From Caprella mutica (Eukaryota; Arthropoda; Malacostraca; Amphipoda; Caprellidae), in assembly GCA_947561585.1 (NCBI GenBank), contig CANNZV010000341.1, positions 248,001-312,000 of the forward strand: a stretch of 64,000 nucleotides of DNA, read 5' to 3'. Numbering within the stretch: the first letter of the stretch is position 1; each line of letters opens with the position of its first letter. The notes under the pieces were generated by a model, which saw nothing but the letters and a program-made list of their open reading frames with translations, searched no databases and was not told where the DNA came from. This document shows, in pieces, positions 1 through 13,200 of this stretch. Both the position numbers and the translations under genes were made by a program.

Positions 1-1466
1 GATTAAAAATCATAGAACTTGAAAAACACAATTCTATTTTAATGTAAGTAATAATAAGATATGTATTCTAAGCATGTCAAATAAATCTATATATACCGTA
101 TGTCCACACAAAAAAATACACTATTTCAAAATTAAATAAGCTTCCAATAAATATGTATATATTTATGTAGTAGTCCGTATATTTAATTGAAGGTTTTATA
201 TTATTTATTCATTACTATGTTTGCTAATTCTAGTGACTTTTTTTCAATAAAATTTTCAAACATCATAATTAATAAATAACATAGCTTGTCTTCAAGATGC
301 GAATTACTACATAAATATATTTCTATTTAAAGGGAGTTTACTTAATTTTGACATAGAGAGTAGTTTTTTGGGGGACATACGGTAGGTATATTGGTATCTG
401 ACACATTGATTCCTTTTTTCCGCTGTGTTAAAATACGCAAGTGTGAAGGGGCCTAAAGCTTATTTCACACGGGGCGATTTTTTCTCAAAAAATTTTTTTA
501 GACGTACTTTAAAATTATTCCTAATTGATTAACAAATCTATATCAAATCAATAATTCAAATTAAAAGGGAGATAAAAAAAACAAATCGTAAGTATTAGTT
601 TCTCAACTTTTTTCAATTATACATAATTTGACAAACAATAAAGGAGTACAATTAAGTTAATATAAATGCATCTAAAAGAAAGAAAGTGTAGCTACATCCT
701 ACTTTCCGCTATAAATATAGGTACAAAGGTGGGAAAATGCAATTAAATTTATTTAGCATTTTGATATTTTCACCCCGATTACAGCAGTCAAAGGTTAAAG
801 ACTCTTTCTAGTTGGGTTGGAAGAGGGAAATAATAATAAAGCATAACACCGTGAGAAAGAACAGTGAAAGGGAATTACTTAAAAATAACAGTTGGAAATA
901 GAAATTTTTTCAGTTTCAAAATAATAAAAAATAAAACAAAGTTTTAGTTAAGACTATAATAATATTTACAAAATCTCTTTATATAAAGTTATTAACTGAT
1001 CTTATGATAACAAAAAACATTTTAATTAATAATTATTGTAGTAGGGAACCAAATGCCATATCGCTGATGTCAATAAGGAAATAAAATACAAGGGACTGGA
1101 AGAAGCAGTCAGACAAGTAAGTGGCCCCATATGGAAATATTTCAAAGAATGTAGGTATAACAAAGATGAATTAGCATCCAATGCCTGATGTACATTACTG
1201 AAACTTTACAGCAGCCTCCAGTTACAAGTTAGCGTGTTCTGTGCCGTAATTTCGGGTAGCGAGCCCTCTGGGCACAAGAACACAACCACACACATTCGCA
1301 CTCAAAATGAGACATGTAAATCACAGGAGAAAGTGCAAGAATGTGTCTATATAACACTCAGATGGCCTTATGGAGAACTGATCAATAATAATATTTATAA
1401 AGAAATCCGTTAAAAGCTAATCGACATTTTATGTAAGAGTTTGTAAGATCTGTAGGTTTAGTTATA
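1..1466. other. AT-rich non-coding stretch
   Basis: No credible coding region or RNA gene seen. A segment at about 1,040-1,125 (around CCATATCGCTGATGTCAA, followed by GGACTGGAAGAAGCAGTCA) recurs in similar form at 14,165-14,240 inside the IR gene, so it is a short dispersed repeat rather than a gene. Confidence 0.5.
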
Positions 1467-1645
1467 CGAATTATAGGTCGGTTTCACATTTTCGGTCATA
1501 AGAATTTTTCATTTAACTGTTATTTTAATTGGTATCCATGACACCTGCAGGTAACATGGACACCAATTGAAATTAAGATTAATTAATAATTATTATTTCG
1601 TTTTTTCTTATATGACCGAAGATATGAAACCGACCCATAATTCGT
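1467..1645. repeat. Foldback MITE, about 180 bp
   Basis: The two ends are near-perfect inverted copies: ACGAATTATAGGTCGG at the left, with its complement ending in CCGACCCATAATTCGT at the right. The arms run on through a TTTCGGTCATA block to a centre holding GGTATCCATG and CATGGACACC. The whole unit can fold into one hairpin. Similar units occur at 26,815-26,975 and 30,572-30,715. It encodes nothing. The superfamily is not determined, because the flanks are absorbed in the palindrome and no target duplication can be read. Confidence 0.7.
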
Positions 1646-2298
1646 AACCTACCCTACTCTTTCATAGTATTCAATATATAAAATAAAGTACAGTATAAAC
1701 AATAAGTAGATGCTATTTACAGTTGCAGTTGGTCATTATTAAAAAAAAACGAATCAAAAAATCTGTTGACAGAACAGTGAAGTATCCACAAAGAATATAT
1801 TTCAATATTTTGAAGGGATTTTTTAATACTAATCAATCGAAATTTTCATCCTATATTTCTTTTGCATCTGGTAACTGAAAATTTGGAACTTTCCCCTAAG
1901 TATGATTTCTCAATTATGACAAGTATGATATCTCTTAAACTTAGTGAAATTATTATAAACAATAGTACCATTAATCCAGCGTAAATTACAAGGTTTAGAT
2001 TGAGCTCTATTATCTGTATCCATAAATTGTTGAGCTTCAAACAGTTTGTTATATTGACGAACTGTAACAATGAAGTACATTATAGTACCAACACAATTGA
2101 AAATCTAAAATGAATTATTAATATGATGTTTGGTATAGATAGCGTCATGAAGGGTGATGTTCACGCAGTTTCGTACCGGAATCACTTTAGTATTATATTA
2201 TATAAATAGTATAAGGTACACAATTTTATAAGTGTTATAAACTCCAATATACGCGACAAAGTTTAATTGAAAAATAGGTGAGTAGCTTGAAGTATCAA
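1646..2298. other. Non-coding spacer with a hydrophobic open frame
   Basis: A minus-strand frame at 1,846-2,070 would encode a very hydrophobic peptide (around LVIYAGLMVLLFIIISLSL). It has no start context, no splice context and no family match that I recognise. I treat it as chance in AT-rich DNA, though a decayed membrane-protein exon cannot be excluded. Confidence 0.3.
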
Positions 2299-2490
2299 GG
2301 GCCGTACACACGTAGGGTTTTGTAAGTCTTTCCACCAGACTTTTTGCTAAGCTCCTCCTACTTTTTCCACGAGAATATATGAAAAAACGATATAAATCGT
2401 ATAACTATTAGTTGGTATCCATGATAAGTATCATGGATACCAACTAATAATTAAAATCCTAACTTAAAAAAACCTGCGTGTGTACGGCCT
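2299..2490. repeat. Foldback MITE with CCGTACACACG ends
   Basis: The left end GGGCCGTACACACG and the right end CGTGTGTACGGCC are inverted repeats. At the centre (about 2,408-2,449) is a nearly perfect palindrome, TTGGTATCCATGAT-AAGT-ATCATGGATACCAA. The flanks share TCAAG on both sides, a possible 5-bp target duplication. The central GGTATCCATGA block is shared with the foldback unit at 1,467-1,645, so the two may be related. Confidence 0.65.
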
Positions 2491-2613
2491 TCAAGATAGA
2501 ACACAAAGTTTTGTTCTAAAAGTATATCAACTAGATATTTTCTAACTATTTTTGTTGAACGACATATAAATTCTAATATGTTTCTATGAAGGATAATGAG
2601 CTCACACTTGTTA

Positions 2614-2825
2614 TACAGGGTGACTCACAAAAAATTCTACCCAATTTTGAATTGACGTAAATAATATATTTATAAATAAGAAATAAATCTTAAAGATGGT
2701 GGTATAATGTATACATGTAAAACATCTTATTTTAATTTTGCTTGAGCTCTAATTCAAAATTATTTATAAATACGATATTTAAATTAATTGAAAGTTGGGT
2801 ACACTTTTTTGTGGGTCACCCTGTA
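2614..2825. mobile_element. Short Tc1/mariner-type MITE (CAGGGTG ends, TA target)
   Basis: About 212 bp bounded by TA. The left end reads CAGGGTGACTCACAAAAAAT and the right end is the inverted GTGGGTCACCCTG. A copy of the same family with longer arms is at 31,092-31,920. The inverted ends and TA duplication are those of mariner-like non-autonomous elements; there is no transposase frame. Confidence 0.7.
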
Positions 2826-3944
2826 CAATATATATACACACAGCCAGGTATGCGAGGTAAAATTTAAGTTCTACTGTGCATCATGCAATCCAGGGTAGAG
2901 CTTCAAGATGATAAAACTCTTCGTGGCTATTTTTGCTACTGGAAAAGATTGAACCGTGCATGAACAGCTTGATATTAAACAATAAAATATTACTACTACA
3001 CAATTCAAATTAAAACAGTTTGGAGCCGTCGTCACCATTCCCCGCAAACACTTTCAGGGTAAAAGTCACTGAGGATCAAAATAATATAGAAAATCATAAA
3101 AAATAATGATACCTAAATTCTTTGAGTAGAAATTGTTTGAGGATTTAATTTGCTATTTTTCATTTATTAAAAATCGCTGTGAACTGATATATTTTATCAT
3201 CAAAAAGAAGCAAGCATTATTGAATTGCATTTAAATACCACGCAAACATACGGCTAGCAACAAAGACAATGAGAATAATATTCCAAACACGGTAAAGGTA
3301 GTTACTGGTGTAAATTGAGACAAAAAACAGAGAAAGTAGGTATGATGAGTGTACCATCAGCTAAAGAAATTTGTATGCAATGTACCATCATCCTGCCGCC
3401 TATTATTAATTAAATTATACAGCTACTATAACTTACCTATCAGTATTATTATTCAGAAAATAATCAATCAATTTAATTTAGAAATACATGAATATATAAG
3501 ACAATAAGTGTCTTATAAGATAACAAAACAATATATTATATAAATAATAACATCATAAGATACAACAGTAAGGTCATGAATCGATTTAATTAATATAATA
3601 GATGAGTAGCTCCATCAAATCACTTAATAACCGATGTAACTATTTATCTTTATAATGAGGTAAATACCATGTTATAAACTAGAGAATAAGTTACTAGATT
3701 GCAACGTGTTAGACTGCATTAAAACTAATGGCCAATTTCTGGGGTTAAATACATTTAATATACGGCCTTTACTTCTGCAACCATCTGCTGGAAAGATGTT
3801 ACTATAGGCAGTCATGCTTATCAGTTCTCACACAACTATTAGTTATTATATTATATAATTAACAATTACGGAGCTTAATAATGCATAACCTAAGAATAAA
3901 CCAAGGTCTAAAGGATGCATAAAAATTCACCGTAAACTTATAGC
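2826..3944. other. Non-coding spacer
   Basis: AT-rich sequence without a gene, an RNA fold or an obvious element that I can support. Confidence 0.4.
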
Positions 3945-3960
3945 AGTAAAATAACAATTG

Positions 3961-4958
3961 AAAACTTTCAAAGAGTCAAATGAGTCCATTGAATACTTTC
4001 AAAGAGTCAAATGAGTCCATTGAATACTTTACGAGTCAAATGAGTCCATTGAATACTTCCAAAGAGTCAAATGAGTCCATTGAATACTTTCAAAGAGTCA
4101 AATGAGTCCATTGAATACTTTCAAAGAGTCAAATGAGTCCATTGAATACTTTCAAAGAGTCAAATGAGTCTATAGAATACTTTCAAAGAGTCAAATGAGT
4201 CTATTGAATACTTTCAAAGAGTCAAATGAGTCCATTGAATACTTCCAAAGAGTCAAATGAGTCCATTGAATACCTTCAAAGAGTCAAATGAGTCCATTGA
4301 ATACTTTCAAAGAGTCAAATGAGTCCATTGAATACTTTCAAAGAGTCAAATGAGTCCATTGAATACTTCCAAAGAGTCAAATGAGTCCATTGAATACTTT
4401 CAAAGAGTCAAATGAGTCCATTGAATACTTTCAAAGAGTCAAATGAGTCCATTGAATACTTTCAAAGAGTCAAATGAGTCTATTGAATACTTTCAAAGAG
4501 TCAAATGAGTCTATTGAATACTTTCAAAGAGTCAAATGAGTCTATTGAATACTTTCAAAGAGTCAAATGAGTCTATAGAATACTTTCAAAGAGTCAAATG
4601 AGTCCATTGAATACTTTCAAAGAGTCAAATGAGTCCATTGAATACTTTCAAAGAGTCAAATGAGTCCATTGAATACTTTCAAAGAGTCAAATGAGTCTAT
4701 AGAATACTTTCAAAGAGTCAAATGAGTCTATTGAATACTTTCAAAGAGTCAAATGAGTCCATTGAATACTTTCAAAGAGTCAAATGAGTCTATTGAATAC
4801 TTTCAAAGAGTCAAATGAGTCTATTGAATACTTTCAAAGAGTCAAATGAGTCTATTGAATACTTTCAAAGAGTCAAATGAGTCTATTGAATACTTTCAAA
4901 GAGTCAAATGAGTCTATTGAATACTTTCAAAGAGTCAAATGAGTCTATTGAATACTTT
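3961..4958. repeat. 31-bp minisatellite, about 32 copies
   Basis: The tandem unit is AAAGAGTCAAATGAGTCCAT followed by TGAATACTTTC. About 32 head-to-tail copies are visible. Most differ only at one position (GTCCATTG versus GTCTATTG or GTCTATAG) or by TTTC/TTCC, and one unit near 4,026 is shortened. The C-type and T-type units are clustered in blocks, as expected from unequal exchange or slippage. Four units of the same sequence are at 55,110-55,226. Confidence 0.95.
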
Positions 4959-5918
4959 CAAGTCTATTTACACAGTCAGTTCCAAATAAGGTGCCACGGC
5001 TTATAGGGTCATACCAAAGAACATATTTTAAATGCACTTCCTGAAGAACAGCTGCATAGTATGCTAAATAAGTAATGTCACTTTATTATGTCAATGCAGT
5101 TAATTAGATACTACATATGTGATGAACAATTGTATCAGCCATCAGGGTGAAACTATTGCGATTTATAATCTAAAGAAATCAATTGAAATATCCAATAATT
5201 GGATGCAGATTTTCAGTTGCTACTGCATAAGAAAATAATAGCATTTCGATCAAATTTCTAACTATACAATAAATTAATAAATTATTAGATTATATAGACG
5301 AATATCTTTCGAACTGAAATATAAATTACGTATTTATTTTTTATACTTTGCCAAGAATAATATATTTTTAGAAAACCAAAGGTATAATTAGGACACCAAG
5401 CATTCACTAGTATTTTACATCACAAAGAAGTACAGGTTATATTAAACTTATAGACATAACATGCAAACTAGAGTCACTAAGGCTCATGCCCTGTGGAAGG
5501 AGTGGGTAAAATAACCCTTAGGAACAAGAGAGGAAAATGACAACAACTTTCAACCAATTTGTTTACATGAGAAGGCACGCGAAAATGGAGTTAAATTGAT
5601 TAAACTTTCTTGTGAAGGTTGTGAGTTAGTTATTATTAAGACTGAAATGAAAACATTCAACATATTTTCAATTTACAATAATCAATGCTAATATCAGGAC
5701 GATATTGACTAACTATATTATAAAATAGAAGATATATCAAGCTATTGTGCTATTTTAATTCTAACCAAATTTAAATACAAACATATTGAAAAACAGTTCC
5801 TGCAAATGAATAGGATACACTATCATTGGTGTCTACACATGTATAATTCATACATAGTATACACTATACATACACAGTGAGTGACTCATGCGGTGAGTTC
5901 ACTTCCTAAAGACAAGGA

Positions 5919-6475
5919 TGAGTTAACACACTATAGTGGTGAGTTAACCCACTATAGTGGTGAGTTAACCCACTATAGTGGTGAGTTAACCCACTATAGT
6001 GGTGAGTTAACCCACTATAGTGGTGAGTTAACACACTATAGTGGTGAGTTAACACACTATAGTGGTGAGTTAACACACTATAGTGGTAAGTTAACACACT
6101 ATAGTGATAAGTTACTACACTATAGTGGTGAGTAAAAACACTATAGTGGTGAGTAAAAACACTATAGTGGTGAGTAAAAACACTATAGTGGTGAGTAAAA
6201 ACACTATGGTGGTGAGTAAAAACACTATAGTGGTGAGTAAAAACACTATAGTGGTGAGTAAAAACACTATAGTGGTGAGTAAAAACACTATAGTGGTGAG
6301 TTAATCCACTATAGTGGTGAGTTAATCCACTATAGTGGTGAGTTAATCCACTATAGTGGTGAGTTAATCCACTATAGTGGTGAGTTAATCCACATAAAGT
6401 GGTGAGTTAACACACATAAAGTGGTGAGTTAATCCACATAAAGTGGTGAGTTAACACACATAAAGTGGTGAGTTA
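5919..6475. repeat. 21-bp minisatellite, about 26 copies, in variant blocks
   Basis: Units of the form GTGAGTTAACCCACTATAGTG are repeated. They fall into ordered blocks: TTAACCC/TTAACAC units, then GTAAAAACAC units, then GTTAATCCAC units, then 22-bp units with CACATAAAGTG. Because the early and middle units contain no stop in several frames, short open frames appear on both strands here; these are an artefact of the repeat. A single diverged unit (TTAACACTATAGTTGTGAA) sits at the same place in the related copy, at about 55,246. Confidence 0.93.
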
Positions 6476-7075
6476 AGCATTATTATATATATTATAAAAT
6501 ATCAAACTTAAATGTCTATAAGAACACAGCGTCAGATTAAAAGAGTATGGACCTATATTTATTTACCAATTTATTATTTATACTTTACACAAATAAAATC
6601 GTTAACTTCTAAATACAAAAAAAGCCTCTCAGTAGTCAAAATACATAAGAGGAAAATGAAGAGGTGATTACAGTACCTAACACAAAATCTAAGACCTCGT
6701 AGTAGAATAGCATAACCCTAGCACTATCCTCTAAAACTGTAGTTTTATTATAAAATAACAAGCAGGATAAAAATAGAAGCAATACATAACTTCCTCTCGT
6801 AATTTTGTTGATATCATCTCAAAGATGTTTATTTTATGAACAAACCATAGCGTTAGAATAATAAACTGAAGAGAGTTAGAACTGGAGTTGACAAAGGAAC
6901 CTTTGTGAGGCGAGAACTAATTAATAGGGCCACTAGTACCTGTGCATTCTCTCTGTGACTGTACAGTGCACAGGTATGCTGTGCAATGTGCAAGTATTCT
7001 GTGCACTGTGTTCACTGTGCATTTATGAGTTAGTTACAATATACTAACCATGAAATAAATACAACCAATTGGTGA

Positions 7076-10000
7076 AAATCAATTCACAAACAAATATTTC
7101 AATTGTAATAAATACTGAAGTAGGTAATGGCCTACACAACTAATTATAAAGCAAGACTATGTTAATAGCTAAACAATCCAAATAGTAACTCTAATAATAA
7201 AGTTAAGCAAAAGACAGTACCTAACAGTAACTAACCTATACTCAAGAAATAATTTGAACAATGAAACAAATTATTCGTGAAAATATAATTCAGAATAGAA
7301 AAAAAAGAACAGTACAATACTAAAAAAAAACATTAAATAAAACAGTACATCTTAATTGAATCAGTAGACCCGAAAAAAAAAATTAGCCAGTTACCAGTTA
7401 GACTTAGAGGTCAGACGGTTGGATGAGTCACACACCGGTAACAGTTAAGAGACTGCACGGTAAAGACCGGTAGTCTGCTATGCACCTAACGACCGGTAAA
7501 AGTAAGTCTTTAGACATATCTAGCAATACTATAGATTAAATGCTACCTATTGTCTATCAAGTCGTATGTGACATGACATACAATATTATAATCAGGTACC
7601 TACCTATCGTTGACTAAATATATTTAAAAGAGGAAAAGGAAAGCATCAGGGACCGTAACTGTAAGGCGCGGTTTCTTCACAAGAAATAAAATAGTCAACA
7701 AAAGAACAATGAAGTGAGTGACCCTACCTGTTATAAGCTAGGTACCCTAGTTTAAAATTTAAAAGAAAATCATTCCTTTTCATGGTTTCTTTCACTTTAG
7801 TAGCTATATATCTAGGCTAGGTAATTTTGAAATTAAAAAATATACCTAGGTACCTATATCAAAAAGGAAATAGCTATATCTACAAAAAAAATATATTTAC
7901 AAACTAGATACCTAGCTATAACAAATTTTACCTAGAACCTAATTATGAAAAGATTAACACCCGTTAATTGGTTCATTTTCAAACAGTTTCCTGGACGTAA
8001 AAAGTATTCAGTTGGAGCAGTACCTACAATTGTTATTTTTTTCACAGGCGATTTAATTTTATAATATTTTAAATTACCCTAACCGGGCCTAACTAGGTAC
8101 TAAAGGTAAGTTTCAAATAGTAGGTAGGATGAACATAAAATTAAAATAATATTTAAAATCTTACCTTCAATATTTAAAAAGATAAAATTATGAGTATTGG
8201 TGCAAAATTTAAAACAATTATTAAGCAAATTGTATGCAGCTATGATTAATAAACACTTCAATATTTTATACACATAAAACAACACGTTAATATTCACTGT
8301 AAAGATTGCAACTACACACGCGCTGGCGTAACTTTTTCTGCAGACACCCTACAACTGCGAACTCCAGACTAACACTGAACTTTTTAAGGATTGCTTAAGT
8401 TTGAGCAGGAACTTCGGTGGTTGACCACCGAAGTCCGGTGTCTACTGTCTAGGTTAATTACAATTGTATGTAATGTATACATATACTTACAATGGTGAGT
8501 TACTGTCTAATGCAGTAAATGATGGTAGTTATATATACTGATTAAATTTTCAAATAAAAGTAGGTAGGTAAACGATATACTTATGAGGCTACCTAGTGCG
8601 AGACTCCTAGATGGTGCCTTGTGTTCTACTTATCAATAGGTATAATTCTATTTAGATGTTCTTAATGCTTTCAACTAATCAGTAGTTATGGAATATTGAC
8701 ATTACCCAACTCAACAGCATAATTTAAAAAATGCAACGTAATAATTAATGAAATGGTAACTTTTTATAATTCACTGTGGTTATCATTTATTTAATTAATT
8801 AATACAGTTTATTGTTTATTAACTATTACCTATATACTACATCTGTACTATTTTATTTTGCCTATTATGTATTCCATTATTTTCGTAAATATACATCATA
8901 CATGCACGAGCTACTATATTCAGAAAATAAAGTAAAGAAATATATTTAATTTTTAGTTGGTAACTAGATCCATATCCCCATATCTTGATATAAAGACTCA
9001 ATTAAGAACGTTGTCGCCAGATGTACATTTACATATATGATATATAGGTATATCCAGTCATTGCAAGGTAGGTGTGTTTGACTTCCTACACAACATTTCC
9101 ACTCCTACGTAACCTTAAATGCGTCTCTATCAGCTTTCTCATCACTAGGGATAGTTTTGAAAGTAATTCTTAAGATATTAATCATAGAGAAAATCTAGGC
9201 ATAAAAAATATGTTTTCATGAATAAAAGAAACTTAAATGACCTGTTTCTACCAAACTGTATAACGCATATTATACAGTAGGACTTTTTAATTTGTTCTCT
9301 TTCGTTATTCATCTTCTTAATTCGTGGATGTCTGAAAAAAATAGCTAAATAAATCAATAAAAAGTGTTTTAATAAATACGATCTTACAGGCCATGTGTAA
9401 CATCTCTTCACTAAGTAAATACATCATAAACATGATTGCAACTTTTTTTATAAAGGCCCCTCCCCTGCCAGAAGAAGCAGATCTTCTTTAAATGACTAAA
9501 ATTAATTATTGCAAAATATGTCCGTTAATGATATAGTTCTATGGAGTAGAAAATAACATTAACCTATTTTTAGAGGTGTCCTAATTACATATAAGGTGAT
9601 TGTGAAAGTATAGCTAGTTTTTTGTACATACGCCTTCGAAATCTATTAATTAATTAATTCATTCATTCATTCATTCTTATCCGTCATAAACTGTTTCAGA
9701 AAAAAATGGAATTCAAAACTTTTATTCACAAACAAAACAAATCATTGATTTATGGTTTGGCTTAACATAGTTACACTGAAAATAGCATTTTCTGTGTTGC
9801 CATAATATTTTCTTTATTATAAAGTGTTCAATGGAGTACTACTATAAAATATAATTCCCAATTAGTTGCAATTTTGGTTCCACTCTGCATAATGTGTCTC
9901 CTGACTCTCAAATATTTAAAAAATATTCCATAATTTGCAGATGGGTTTTGGTTAGGCACCACTCTGGTATTATTTGGTTCAAATTTACGATGCATTATAC

Positions 10001-10274
10001 TAATACTTAACTATGCATTCATTTTAAAAGGTATCAATTAGATATCATTTGTAAATTTAATTGCTAATTCACATAGATTAAATATATACATTCAATATTT
10101 CTTTGTCTGCTGTTTTAATTAATGTACATACGAGCAAATAACATATAAGTACACTTCAAGCTATTTAGTAAGCAGAAAGAATTGAAATAATTTCCCTTAG
10201 CTAATCCTATATTACAAATGTAATTCAATTATCGACTGTAGTCATTAAATATACATACTACAAACTGGTATATT
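7076..10274. other. Non-coding region
   Basis: No gene was found. The stretch at 7,740-7,930 is rich in CCTAG/CTAGGTA motifs and reads like low-complexity drift. A hairpin with 11-bp arms (ACTTCGGTGGT) and a 2-base loop lies at 8,411-8,434. Short (ATTC)n and (TTAA)n runs occur at about 9,645-9,676. The short open frames here lack any recognisable protein pattern. Confidence 0.45.
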
Positions 10275-13200
10275 TTATTTAGCGTGATATAAACGTAGTT
10301 CATCATTTTCTCTATTCAAGACTTTCTCCAAAATGAAGCACAAAATGGCAGCAAAGTTCCCAGTCAAGTAGAGCCAGAAGGCGCCTTGCAGCTGGTAAAG
10401 CTTCAGACTGTTTGAAATCGTTCCTTTCGACCACTTTTCGTAATGGCATTTTGGTTTGTCGTAGTCTTGGTAACGTTTGGTGATTATTCCGAAGCTTCGC
10501 ATATTTCTAATGCTGAAAAATTGTTGCAAAACGTAAAAAACATATTTTATTATTAAATTTTGAATCTGAATTAGGAACATAAACTCATCAAAATCAAATA
10601 TTACCTCTTGTTCAGCAGTTGTCGGAATGGACTGTTTTTGTTGATGTAGAGGACTGTGATGTAGTTAGTTATGGAGGAGCGAGAGATATAGACCTGGCAA
10701 GAAGGTTTCTTGGAGTCTAAAGTGGTAACGACTTTGGATGCTCGGGAAATTATGGATCTTTTGCTATCTGAAGAGATTTAAAAACTGATAAATACAGAAA
10801 AGGTTATATGTAAATATTTGGGTCTGGGTAGCATTATATCAAAATACTCATTGTGCTTTAGAGCAAAGATTGATTAGTTAATCAACTTAGTTTTATATAT
10901 ATATTATCTGGCGAAAAATTTCATAGGATTTTAATAAGTTTATGCAGGTAAGCAATCACAAAAGATGAAATATATTATATATATATAGTTTTGGGGACGA
11001 AATTTTGGTAAACTGTGAAAAATATCGAATAATTAAGTTTGGATAAACGCGATAAACTATATAAAGTATATATTTATAATATAGATATCTTACTAAGGTA
11101 TACAAGATTCCCAAACAGGAAGCCTTTGGTCTGTTCTTCTTCTTTTGAACTTTCAGTGAACACAGTTTTGTCAAGTATTGTAGCCATGATTCCCGTTTTA
11201 TTCTGTTGCATAATAAAATCGTAAGCTTCTATAAAAAGAAAATTATGATCATAGTTTACAATACTTTAATACTTTCAGTAATCTCACCTGAAGTAGTTGA
11301 TGCCAGGGTCCATTTCGAGTAGTCAATAGCATTTTATTTTTCCTAGTGGCTAAATCGGATAGACTCTCAATCGGTTTCTCGAACCTGTCCAAAATATATA
11401 AATCATAATTTAATGTATCTAATATTGATTCGAGCGCAAAAACATCTTGGTATTTTTTATGGTAATAATAATTTTTCTATATACCTTATGGTAAACAAAA
11501 TATAAGATTTTTAATATTTTAAATATGCTTAAAACTCTCATGAAAAAAATTTTGGCCAATGTGAGCCATATTTAAACCTTATTTTAATTCTCAACGTATT
11601 ACCTCATGGTATATAAAATCTGCAATGTTTTACATATTATACAGAAAAATGAAATGCGTAAACCTAATTATATATCAATTTAGAGAAGTAATACATCGAC
11701 GTACCAGAAATCTACCAATTACCTTGGGCTTGTGAGAATCGCTGTAAGAGACCCAGCATAAATAGCTGTCATAGTTAGGGTCAGGCAGTAGGTAGCAATT
11801 GTTAACAGCCTACCTGAATTACTTTGCATCTGTACCACGCTCCCTGAAGTAGAGAACATAGCTTTTATAATACGCTTTACCTTTTAAATTCTATGAATTA
11901 AAGATTTCATTCAAGATTGATGAAGTTGCTATACATATTACCTTGTGTAAGTAAAGCTCTTATGGGTATGGCCCAAACTGTTTTCATTTCCATTCTAAAA
12001 TATGCGATGAATGTGAGGAAAATAGATGCGGATGCGGTGGAAATTCCTAATAGTAACCAAACCTGAAATCATTGAAAAAGATTTTTTATTGATGTTACAT
12101 ATTCCACAATAAAATTAAAACTTTCTTTGACATAAGAATGATAATTAGGTGCCTATTTTATTTTAAAGTTATCTCACCATCCAAGAAAATACTTTAATGA
12201 CAAGAAATTGTTCTGAAATTGGTTTAGGCAGATTAGACGTCAAGTAGGATCCAAATATTATGAACCACTCAGAAGCTTCTGCAATCTGAACTCTATCATT
12301 TGTCAGGCTGCAAGTTCCTACTGCTACGTCTGCAAGCTATACAATAGGATAAGTTTATTGAAAACAGCTACGTTGGCACATATATAAGTCATGACATTAA
12401 ATTTTATTGAACCTATGCCAATTCAATATGAATTTACAGAAATCATATTTCATCTCTTATTCAGTATATTCATTAATTTTAATTTCCAAATACTTGCCCC
12501 TTTAGAGACAGCATAAATCCTTCCATTTTTACTCTTAGAATGTCCACACTTTAGGTTCCCGATGGACTTGACCGTCAGGTTATACTTATCTGTTACTTCC
12601 ATCATCATCTCACCAACATATCCGTGGCATCTTGTAATGTTTTCACGATTGATGAAACAACCAATTACAGGGTTTTCTACTTTTTCTTTTGAAACAAAAG
12701 ATATAATAATTAAAAATGTCATATGCCCCATGATTCATTTTATTTACATTATGTCAAATATAGCGGTTACCTGTCGTAGGCGAAAATCGCAACCCGAACA
12801 CGATTGGTCGTCCGTAATAGTTGGTAGGATTCATGAGAGATATTCTGTTCTTCGTAGAGTCGTCGAATTTTTTCAAAACCGTGAATTGATGAACCTTCTC
12901 GAACTTGAATCCTGTTTCTAGTAGAATGAGATTTGAAACAAGCCATTCTGTAAAAATAATATTCAAATGTTTAACTTCCATATTAAGCATTCAATTTTAT
13001 GTTCATTACTGACTCGATACAATTTAAAATGATACGATTTAAAATACACACTATGGTTCAGTACTCGGATATTTTATTAAATTCCACTGCTCAGAGAGTG
13101 GGAGTTAACAAATTATGTGATGATGGTTCAATGAGAAATTTCAAAAGGTTACACTGGTTTATGACCCTTTTAACGCCCCTTTTCGAAAACTGTGAGTATC

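Larger units (their letters stand above)
3945..7075. repeat. Interspersed repeat copy 1, expanded by two minisatellites
   Basis: The flanking and internal sequence matches 55,080-55,570. Shared landmarks are the start around AACAATTGAA, the block TTGTTGATATCATCT, then GCGTTAGAATAATAAACTGA and GAGGCGAGAACTAATTAATA, ending near the ATGAAATAAATACAA/ATGAATACAAATAA segments. Here the unit is about 3.1 kb because it contains two long tandem arrays (31-bp and 21-bp units); the second copy is about 0.5 kb. It is probably a non-autonomous transposable element. No terminal inverted repeat or target duplication was identified. Confidence 0.65.

Noticed and set aside
1846..2070. Hydrophobic minus-strand frame as a membrane protein or IR exon
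   Set aside because: No conserved receptor or transporter motif, no clear splice sites, and AT-rich DNA easily yields Leu/Ile-rich frames.
3961..4958. CRISPR-like array
   Set aside because: The 31-bp units are contiguous with no variable spacers, in a eukaryotic context; it is a minisatellite.
5881..6304. Open frames with LTHYSGE and IVVSKNT repeats on both strands
   Set aside because: They are translations of the 21-bp minisatellite, whose unit is a multiple of three without stops. The same array is open in several frames, and no start or splice context exists.
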